This document shows positions 58,110-64,000 of a stretch of 64,000 nucleotides of DNA, one piece after another (the first letter of the stretch is position 1; each line of letters opens with the position of its first letter). This DNA comes from Rhizobiales bacterium Ga0077545 (GTDB lineage: Bacteria; Pseudomonadota; Alphaproteobacteria; Rhizobiales; Methylopilaceae): NCBI GenBank assembly GCA_001464335.1, contig LNEV01000003.1:1-64000 (forward strand), written 5' to 3'. The translations under genes and the position numbers were made by a program. Under the pieces are notes generated by a model that was given only the letters and a program-made list of their open reading frames with translations, did not search any database and was not told the origin of the DNA.

Positions 58110-59636
58110 TTAAAGGCCAGCGCCCACTTTGGTTGCGGCTTCCGGCTTCCGCGCCCAGAGCGCGGATACGGGTTTGCGAAGCATGAGAACAATCGCAAGG
58201 CATGACAGCACGACGAAGAACAGGCTGAGCGGGCGCGTGACGAATGTGGTGGGATCGCCCTGCGACAGGAGCATCGCGCGACGTAGGTACTCCTCGACCA
58301 TCGGTCCGAGCACGAAGGCAAGGATCAGCGGGGCGGGTTCGATCGAGCATTTGAGAAGCAGATATCCGAACAGCCCAAACCCCAGCATCACGTAGACATC
58401 GAAAACGCTGTTGTTCACGCTGTAGGCGCCAATACAGCAGAAGACGAGAATGGCCTGATAGAAGTAGCGGTACGGCACCCGCAACAGCACGATCCAGAAG
58501 CGGATCAGTGGAAGATTGATGATGACGAGCAGCACATTGCCGACGAACATGCTTGCGATCAGACCCCAGAAAAGATCCGGATTGTTCGTCATGATCTGTG
58601 GTCCGGGTTGAATTCCCTGGATCATCATTGCGCCCGCCATCATCGCGATGGTCGGATTTGCGGGAAGCCCGAGCGTCAACAGAGGAATGAACGAGGTCTG
58701 CGCGCTGGCATTGTTTGCGGCCTCGGGGGCGGCCACTCCTTCGGGAATGCCGGTGCCGAACTCCTCCGGCCGTTTGGAGATCTTCTTTTCGAACATATAG
58801 GCCGCAAAAGAGCCAAGCGTCGGCCCGCCACCCGGCAACAGTCCGAGCACCGAACCGATGAGCGTGCCGCGCGCCGTTGCCGGTATCGAACGGCGCACCT
58901 CTTCCTTGTTCGGCCAAAGGGATCCCACGGTCCCCGTCATGACAACGCGCGACTCGGGAAGTTCGAGGTTCCGCAGGATTTCGGCAACCGCGTAAAGCCC
59001 CATCGCAACGGGAACGAAATCAAACCCGTCTCCGAGTCGAAAGCTGCCGAATGTGAGACGCGCGACCCCTGTCGACACGTCATTGCCGACAAGCGAGAGC
59101 GCAAATCCCAGAAGAACAAGCGCCAGCCCGATCAGGAGCGAACCCTCCGACAGCATGATGGCCGCGATCAGACCGAGCATCATCAGCGAAAAATACTCGG
59201 CCGGGCCGAAGAACATGCTGAGCTCGAGCAGCGAGATGGCGAACATCCCCATGAGGAACGTTGCGAAAATACCGGCCGCCAACGAGCCGAGCGCGGCGAT
59301 CGAGAGTGCCGCACCTGCCCTTCCCTTCCTCGCCATCTTGTAGCCGTCGAGGCACGTAATGACGGATGAACTTTCGCCCGGCAGGTTCACAAGGATGGCG
59401 GTGGTCGAGCCGCCATATTGCGCTCCGTAATAGATGCCCGCCAGCATGACGAGGGCGGGAATGGGTTCGAGCTGGAACGTGATCGGCATCAGGATCGCGA
59501 TGGTCGCAACCGGGCCAAGACCCGGAAGCACCCCGATCAGGGTGCCGATCAGGGCACCGACAAAACAGTAAAAAAGATTCTCCCACTGAAGAGCGACCTC
59601 AAGACCGCCAGCGAGTTGGGTGAGGGAATCAAGCAT
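58110..59636 (-). CDS. tctA: TTT transporter large membrane subunit TctA, third locus
   Basis: A 508-residue membrane protein with the family signatures IGVLPGLGPVATIAILMPIT near 40, NLPGESSSVITCLDGYKMAR near 90, LGLLPGGGPTLGSFAAYMFE near 265 and the Ala/Asn-rich loop followed by FIPLLTLGLPANPTIAMM near 330. It starts immediately after the TctB stop. Together with TctB and the Bug protein at 62381 it forms a second complete tripartite transporter in the window, here wrapped around two enzymes. Confidence 0.95.
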   Translation of the reverse strand: MLDSLTQLAGGLEVALQWENLFYCFVGALIGTLIGVLPGLGPVATIAILMPITFQLEPIPALVMLAGIYYGAQYGGSTTAILVNLPGESSSVITCLDGYKMARKGRAGAALSIAALGSLAAGIFATFLMGMFAISLLELSMFFGPAEYFSLMMLGLIAAIMLSEGSLLIGLALVLLGFALSLVGNDVSTGVARLTFGSFRLGDGFDFVPVAMGLYAVAEILRNLELPESRVVMTGTVGSLWPNKEEVRRSIPATARGTLIGSVLGLLPGGGPTLGSFAAYMFEKKISKRPEEFGTGIPEGVAAPEAANNASAQTSFIPLLTLGLPANPTIAMMAGAMMIQGIQPGPQIMTNNPDLFWGLIASMFVGNVLLVIINLPLIRFWIVLLRVPYRYFYQAILVFCCIGAYSVNNSVFDVYVMLGFGLFGYLLLKCSIEPAPLILAFVLGPMVEEYLRRAMLLSQGDPTTFVTRPLSLFFVVLSCLAIVLMLRKPVSALWARKPEAATKVGAGL

Positions 59637-60089
59637 TCAGTTTCCAAACTTCCAAAGCGGGAGCGGAAGCCCGAGCAGGTACACAAAAAGCACCGACGAA
59701 AAGATCGTCAGTGCGATGGCAACGGCAAGGATCGGAACCGGCCTCAGGTCCCTGTCGCCTAGGCTGACAAGCACGACCAGAACGGGAATGGCGATGAGCA
59801 GTCCCGCATGGCTCACAAGGAGCGCGAACGCGAGGAGCCCCGAGACGATCGCCGCAAGCGCACGGTAGGGAACGGCCCCGACCGGCTCCCCCTCCATCAC
59901 GAAGGATCTGGCCAGCATCGCAACGCCAACGAAGGCAATCGCCATTGCGACAAGACGGGGCATATACCCGGGACCCATGCGGGCCGCGCGCCCGACCGAA
60001 AGGTCTCCCGATCCCCACCAAAGCGTGATCGCGACAGCGAGGAGGAGGACCGCCAGGATTGCTGACGCGGGATGCCTTATCGTGATCAC
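59637..60089 (-). CDS. tctB: TTT transporter small membrane subunit TctB, third locus
   Basis: A 150-residue membrane protein with four hydrophobic segments: SAILAVLLLAVAITLWWGSG, LVAMAIAFVGVAMLARSFVM, AIVSGLLAFALLVSHAGLLI, and IPVLVVLVSL with ILAVAIALTIFSSVLFVYLL. This is the normal size for TctB. The start is a GTG at 60089 that overlaps the stop of the alpha-hydroxy-acid oxidase gene by four bases (GTGA), so transporter and enzyme are translated together. Confidence 0.9.
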   Translation of the reverse strand: MITIRHPASAILAVLLLAVAITLWWGSGDLSVGRAARMGPGYMPRLVAMAIAFVGVAMLARSFVMEGEPVGAVPYRALAAIVSGLLAFALLVSHAGLLIAIPVLVVLVSLGDRDLRPVPILAVAIALTIFSSVLFVYLLGLPLPLWKFGN

Positions 60090-61312
60090 AGATCTCTCCC
60101 CGCACGCGCCAACGCCATTACGTTTTTATGAGAAGAAAACCCTGTGGAAGGGATAAAGCCATCGGGATCGAAGAGAATCCGCGCATCGATATCCCTTGTT
60201 GATCCGACCCCCGACAGGATCATTGCGCGGACGAATTCGCTTCTCAGGATGTCAATAGCTGTATTGACGCCGTCTGGCCCACCGGCGGCGAGGCCATAAA
60301 GCATCGCGCGGCCTGAAAGAACGCCATCCGCGCCCCGCGCGAGGGCCTTCAGAATGTCCGAGCCACGGCGAACGCCGCTGTCCATGAGCAACGCGCAATC
60401 GCCTCCCACACGGCTCCGCACCTGATCAAGAACCCGCAAAGGGCTCGGTGCACCATCGAGCTGACGCCCGCCATGATTGGAAACGACGATGGCATCCGCT
60501 CCCAACCGGACGGCATCGGCGGCTTCCTCCGGGTGCAACAGCCCCTTGACGACAAGGCGATGCGGCCAGATATCCCGCAGCCATTCGATGTCCCGCCACG
60601 AGAGCGCGCCCTGCATTTCTCGCGCGATGTACGTCGCGCCATCCAGCGCCCCTGCCCCCTTCGGCAGAAACTCCCTCAAATTACCGAAATCCGGCAAGCC
60701 CGGCAGCGCGACATTGAGACACCAGTGAAAACGCCGCGCGATGTCCAGACGCGCACGAAGAGACAACACCTGGGGACGGACGAAGTGCCGCTTGTCCCGC
60801 TCGCGATTGCCCAGCGCCGCCACATCGGTCGTAACGACAAGAGCCTCGCACCCTGCTTGTCTCGCACGCTCGACAAGCGTGCGCGTCGCCTCGCGATCCT
60901 TCAGGACATACAGCTGAAACCAATGCCGCAATCCGGGAGCCGCCTCGGCGACGTCCTCGACGGAGCTGCTGGACATCGTGCTTTGCGTGAATATCAAGCC
61001 GGAATTCGCAGCCTGCCGGGCAAGCACGACATCGCCTTTGCGCCAGAGAAGGCCGTTATAGCCCGTCGGCGCAATGGCCAGAGGAAACGCCCATTCCTTT
61101 CCGAACAGGCTCGTCGACGGGTCCGCTTCGGATATTCCCGTCAACTGCCGCGGGACGATCTTCGCGTCGTCGAACGCCCGCCGATTGTCCGCGCCGGAAA
61201 TTTCATCCTCCGCCGACCCATCCACGTAATCGAACGAGAAGGCAGGCAGGCGCCTTTTCGCCAGGCGACGAAGCCCGGCGATGTTGACGGCCCTGTCCAC
61301 CCCTCGTGTCAT
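60086..61312 (-). CDS. FMN-dependent alpha-hydroxy-acid oxidase/dehydrogenase (LldD-like)
   Basis: A 408-residue TIM-barrel flavoenzyme. FMN- and substrate-binding elements are visible: PAFSFDYVDGSAEDEISGAD near 25, FPLAIAPTGYNGLLWRKGDV near 80, FTQSTMSSSSVEDVAE near 110, HWFQLYVLKDRE, and the active-site His with the following Arg in IVVSNHGGRQLDGAPSPL near 280. The loop GSDILKALARGADGVLSGRA near 330 closes the FMN site. It oxidises an L-2-hydroxy acid to the 2-oxo acid. It lies between the racemase-like gene and TctB, so its substrate is probably what the transporter brings in or the racemase-like enzyme produces. Confidence 0.92.
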   Translation of the reverse strand: MTRGVDRAVNIAGLRRLAKRRLPAFSFDYVDGSAEDEISGADNRRAFDDAKIVPRQLTGISEADPSTSLFGKEWAFPLAIAPTGYNGLLWRKGDVVLARQAANSGLIFTQSTMSSSSVEDVAEAAPGLRHWFQLYVLKDREATRTLVERARQAGCEALVVTTDVAALGNRERDKRHFVRPQVLSLRARLDIARRFHWCLNVALPGLPDFGNLREFLPKGAGALDGATYIAREMQGALSWRDIEWLRDIWPHRLVVKGLLHPEEAADAVRLGADAIVVSNHGGRQLDGAPSPLRVLDQVRSRVGGDCALLMDSGVRRGSDILKALARGADGVLSGRAMLYGLAAGGPDGVNTAIDILRSEFVRAMILSGVGSTRDIDARILFDPDGFIPSTGFSSHKNVMALARAGRDL

Positions 61313-61314
61313 GG

Positions 61315-62331
61315 TCAGACCGTGCTGATCACATAGCCCTTGCCGACCTCGTCATGAGGATCAAGGTGCCATTTCGTGAAGCCGATCAGAGTGGAGCGCC
61401 CCTTGATCGTCGGGACGACGGCGCGATGCTCGCCGATGGTCGTTTCCCGAACGATGCAGCCCTCGAACGTGCCCGAGCCAAGAAGGCCCTCCGCCAGAAT
61501 GGGCTGGCCGATCTTGATCCGTCCTTTTGCCTCCAGCATTGCGAGCATCGCCGACGTTCCCGTGCCGCCCGGAGAGCGGTCCATCTTGCCTTGCCGGTAT
61601 GTATGGACGCAGCGATAAAAGGCTTCCGGTCGCGTCGGCTTCTGGTAGAAGGTGACGAGATCGATCTCGGTGATGTGCGGCTTGGTCGGATGCTGCAGCG
61701 TGATCTTCTCGTTGATCTGCTGCTTGGCGATGACGCCAAGCTTCGCCAGCCTGGCGCCGTTTTCCGGACCGATCCGGCAGTAATCCTCCGGAAGGTCGAT
61801 GTTCACGAAGTAATTGCCGCCGAATGAGATATCCGCCAGCACTTCCCCGATATCCGGAAGCTGAACCGGAATATCGCGCATCGCAAGATAGGCCGGGACA
61901 TTCTCGAAGCGGCACCATTTCGCCTCGTCGCCCTCGACTTCGACTTCCGACACCACGATGCCCGCGGGCGTCTCGATCCTGATGCGGTTCGTCCCGGCAT
62001 CCAGCGGCGTCAGATCGAATGCCGTCAGAACCATGGATGTCGCGATCGTGCCATGACCGCACATATCGCCATAGCCGTCACCGTCGAGCCAGATGATCCC
62101 GACATCGGCGTCCGGCGTCGATGTCGGGACAATCAGGGCACCGAAGAGATCGTTGTGCCCGCGAGGCTCGTTGAGGATGGCGTGCCGAACCCAGTCGAAA
62201 CGCTTCTTGAAGTGCTCCCGCTTCTCCAGAAGAGTCGTCCCTCCCGGGAAATGGAACTGCCCGTTGATGATGCAGGTCGTCTCACCTTCTGTCTGCGTGT
62301 AGACGGCATCGACAAATGTTGCTCTCTTCAC
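61315..62331 (-). CDS. Proline racemase/hydroxyproline epimerase family protein with one catalytic Cys
   Basis: A 338-residue protein of the proline racemase fold. The first catalytic motif GDMCGHGTIATSM (C91) is intact. The second motif reads DRSPGGTGTSAM, with Gly255 where racemases have Cys and trans-3-hydroxy-L-proline dehydratases have Thr. It should therefore not act as an ordinary two-base racemase, although dehydration or one-base chemistry remains possible. Start: a GTG at 62331 with GAGG about nine bases upstream, matching the family opening; an upstream TTG at 62361 is less likely. Neighbours are the Bug binding protein upstream and the alpha-hydroxy-acid oxidase three bases downstream, suggesting catabolism of a hydroxy-amino or hydroxy acid. 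Confidence 0.9.
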   Translation of the reverse strand: MKRATFVDAVYTQTEGETTCIINGQFHFPGGTTLLEKREHFKKRFDWVRHAILNEPRGHNDLFGALIVPTSTPDADVGIIWLDGDGYGDMCGHGTIATSMVLTAFDLTPLDAGTNRIRIETPAGIVVSEVEVEGDEAKWCRFENVPAYLAMRDIPVQLPDIGEVLADISFGGNYFVNIDLPEDYCRIGPENGARLAKLGVIAKQQINEKITLQHPTKPHITEIDLVTFYQKPTRPEAFYRCVHTYRQGKMDRSPGGTGTSAMLAMLEAKGRIKIGQPILAEGLLGSGTFEGCIVRETTIGEHRAVVPTIKGRSTLIGFTKWHLDPHDEVGKGYVISTV

Positions 62332-62380
62332 TGGATCCAGCCTCGTTACGTACAACCCCAAATGTGCTGCGGCGTGCCGC

Positions 62381-63403
62381 TTATTCGATCTTGATGTTCG
62401 CCGCCGCGACGAGTTCCTTGAAGCGCACGATTTCGGATCGGACGAAGGCGTCGAACTCTTCCGGCGTCGATGTCACGACCTCGATGCCCTGCGCCGTCAT
62501 CGGATCGGCGAAGGCCGGATCTTTCAGTTGCTTGATCAGGGCGACATTGAGGGTCTTCACGGCCTCGGCGGGCATCTTCGCGGGGCCGACAATGCCATAC
62601 CATTCATAGACAGGGTCTGTGGCGATCCCCACCTCGATCATGGTCGGGACATCGGGGAGCTGCGGAAGCCGCTTTTCAAGCGAGACGACGAGCGGGCGCA
62701 CCTTGCCGGCCTCGATGGACGGCATGACGGAGGACACGGCATTGTACATCATCGGGATCTGCCCGGCGATGACATCCGAAAGACCTGGAGCGCCGCCCTT
62801 GTAGGGAACATGGGTCATGTCCACCTTCGCCGCGAGCTTCATGGCCTCGCCCGCAAAATGGCTCGACTGCCCGTTTCCGGCCGTTCCAAAGGCGTATTTG
62901 CCGGGATTGGCTTTCGCCAACGCTATGAGTTCCTGAATGGTCTTGGCCTCGAAGCCCGGATTGACCACCAGCGCCGTACCAACACGCATGGTCGGCGTGA
63001 TGCCCGTGAAGTCGCCTGCGGGATCGAACGGCAAGGACGGCAGCAGAGCCGCCGTCGAGGCGTGGGAGCTGGAGACGATGCCGATCGTGTATCCGTCGGG
63101 CTCCGCTCCCGCGATGGCCTGCGTGCCGGTGATGCCGTTTGCGCCGGGCTTATTTTCGACGATGACCGACTGACCGAGATCCTTGCTCATGCCCTGCGCA
63201 AGAAGGCGCGCAACGCGGTCGCTGGTTCCACCCGGCGGATAGGGCACGATGATCGTGATCGGCTTCTGCGGTGTCCATTCCGCATGTACAGCGGACACAT
63301 CGGCACCAAGCCCGGCGAGCACCGCTGCAAATCCGCCGAGAACCACCCTGCGGCTCACACCGAGATGAACCGTCAAAGCCTGAAATTTTTCTGCGCCAAC
63401 CAT
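62381..63403 (-). CDS. TTT-family (Bug/TctC) substrate-binding protein, third locus
   Basis: A 340-residue periplasmic binding protein. A signal sequence with an RR pair (GVSRRVVLGGFAAVLAGLGA) ends near AVHAE, and the mature protein opens EWTPQKPITIIVPYPPGGTS, the classical Bug N-terminus. Further signatures are PGANGITGTQAIAGAEPDGY and MYNAVSSVMPSIEAGKVRPL, and DVPTMIEVG. The ATG at 63403 has GGGGG upstream; earlier in-frame starts would prolong the leader unnaturally. It probably heads the long leftward operon with the racemase-like enzyme, oxidase, TctB, TctA, amidases and TauE. Confidence 0.93.
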   Translation of the reverse strand: MVGAEKFQALTVHLGVSRRVVLGGFAAVLAGLGADVSAVHAEWTPQKPITIIVPYPPGGTSDRVARLLAQGMSKDLGQSVIVENKPGANGITGTQAIAGAEPDGYTIGIVSSSHASTAALLPSLPFDPAGDFTGITPTMRVGTALVVNPGFEAKTIQELIALAKANPGKYAFGTAGNGQSSHFAGEAMKLAAKVDMTHVPYKGGAPGLSDVIAGQIPMMYNAVSSVMPSIEAGKVRPLVVSLEKRLPQLPDVPTMIEVGIATDPVYEWYGIVGPAKMPAEAVKTLNVALIKQLKDPAFADPMTAQGIEVVTSTPEEFDAFVRSEIVRFKELVAAANIKIE

Positions 63404-63744
63404 CGGAACCCCCGTCGAACATGTCGTTCGCCCAAACGATACGGTGATGCGCGGTCCCAGCAAGTGGAGTGCGGGTGCGTTCGGTTTTAGACCAGCTAAA
63501 ATGAAGGAGGAGCGCGCGGAAGTTCAAGAAAGCGATTGACCGTTTTCTTTGCAGCCGCAGCACCCGCAAGTGCTTCTAATCGCGAAGACAGCCCCTCTGC
63601 GATCCACGAAACGCCTATTTTATCAGCGCCGCGCCGATTACTTTTTAGACGCCCGGCTGCATTCCATTTGTTGATTTACAGGAGTGGCAAAACGAATTTG
63701 AGTTTCCGCAGTAGACTGGAACTCGCTATTGCCGCGGAGAAAAG
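63404..63744. promoter_or_regulatory. Divergent promoter region, 341 bases
   Basis: Between the leftward Bug-protein gene and the rightward PotD-like gene. It contains an inverted repeat TTTTAG-N5-CTAAAA (63485-63501) that could be an operator. A short frame at 63501 encodes only 12 residues without a Shine-Dalgarno and is not taken as a gene. Nothing else is recognisable. Confidence 0.45.
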
Positions 63745-64000
63745 ATGCGCAAAATTGTATTTACTGCTGTCGCCGGATCCCTTGTCGGTCTCGGAGGCAT
63801 CCCGTCTTTCGCTGCGGCGGACGATCTCAAGGTCAGCGTCTGGGGCGGCAACTGGCAGGAGCTGACGCAGGACACAGCCGGGGCCTGCTACGAGAAGAAG
63901 ACGGGCGAAAAGATCACCTACATCACCGGAGGAACGATCGACCGTCTGACCAAGGCAAAGCTCGCCGCCGGCAGTCCCGAGACGGACGTGACGATCACCA
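63745..64000 (+). CDS. PotD-like ABC substrate-binding protein, N-terminal part
   Basis: The gene runs off the right edge; 85 residues are visible. A signal peptide (MRKIVFTAVAGSLVGLGGIP, cleaved after SFAAA) is followed by DDLKVSVWGGNWQELTQDTA, CYEKKTGEKITYITGGTIDR and LTKAKLAAGSPETDVTIT. This is the extracellular solute-binding protein family of spermidine/putrescine-type ABC importers, where the VWGGNW segment lies at the start of the first lobe. GGAG lies five bases before the ATG at 63745. The ligand and partner genes are outside the window. Confidence 0.85.
   Translation, partial: MRKIVFTAVAGSLVGLGGIPSFAAADDLKVSVWGGNWQELTQDTAGACYEKKTGEKITYITGGTIDRLTKAKLAAGSPETDVTIT

Noticed and set aside
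63501-63539. Twelve-codon frame MKEERAEVQESD
   Set aside because: No Shine-Dalgarno and no leader-peptide features; too short to support.
1-64000. CRISPR arrays, insertion sequences and prophage genes
   Set aside because: No regularly spaced repeats, transposase or integrase motifs, or phage structural proteins were seen anywhere in the window.

Overview
The window reads as high-GC alphaproteobacterial chromosome, most likely Hyphomicrobiales/Rhizobiales. Several things point that way: the pbpC-alpha-2-macroglobulin pair, the abundance of tripartite tricarboxylate transporters (TTT) with Bug-type binding proteins, CoxG/XdhC-type molybdenum-hydroxylase helpers, and dense, overlapping ATGA/TGATG operons. 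No phage, IS element or CRISPR array is visible. The genus cannot be fixed from sequence reading alone.

Layout. (1) 1-10.7 kb is mostly core: the truncated start of a TTT binding protein, a quinone oxidoreductase, pbpC and a giant alpha-2-macroglobulin (peptidoglycan synthesis plus periplasmic protease trap), tRNA-Pro(CGG), and a secreted amidohydrolase. A decayed tRNA-Gln-like sequence sits at 10.9 kb, where the accessory region begins. (2) 11-39.4 kb is one large catabolic island. It holds coxG; an FAD aromatic monooxygenase with an ACMSD-like amidohydrolase; an AraC regulator; an operon of LigB-LigA-fusion extradiol dioxygenase, aldehyde dehydrogenase, gamma-glutamyltransferase-like Ntn hydrolase, aspartate-dehydrogenase-like protein and XdhC-like chaperone; a RidA-family protein; a TTT transporter with two tandem binding proteins, followed by a three-subunit molybdenum hydroxylase and a Pht5-like decarboxylase; a MarR regulator; a TauE-like permease and an ABC uptake system; and a second three-subunit molybdenum hydroxylase. 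(3) 39.4-49.2 kb is a second catabolic/transport locus: LysR regulator, atypical SDR, Fbp/Pot-type ABC transporter, LVIVD beta-propeller, RraA/aldolase-like protein, a second aspartate-dehydrogenase-like protein and an asparaginase. (4) 49.3-54.5 kb is an RND efflux pump with divergent TetR. (5) 54.5-63.4 kb is a third locus: TauE, two tandem amidases, TctA, TctB, FMN alpha-hydroxy-acid oxidase, proline-racemase-like enzyme and TctC, probably one operon. The window ends inside a PotD-like binding protein gene.

How it fits together. The most interesting feature is a repeated 14-bp palindrome, consensus GTTAGTATACTAAC. I found eight good copies and one weak copy. Every one lies in an intergenic region of the 11-36 kb island, in front of coxG, the monooxygenase operon (two copies), the dioxygenase/AraC intergenic region, ridA, the TTT/hydroxylase operon, marR (weak copy) and the divergent ABC transporter/second hydroxylase pair (two copies). 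This defines a local regulon, most simply of the MarR protein at 31.1-31.6 kb, and ties together uptake, two Mo-hydroxylations, FAD hydroxylation, decarboxylation, LigAB-type ring cleavage, semialdehyde oxidation and RidA/Ntn-hydrolase/AspDH steps. The enzyme set resembles a pyridine-carboxylate-type upper pathway joined to an aminomuconate-like lower pathway. It lacks the NicX/NicD/NicF set of the known nicotinate route, so it may be an undescribed N-heteroaromatic acid pathway. The substrate is inferred, not shown.
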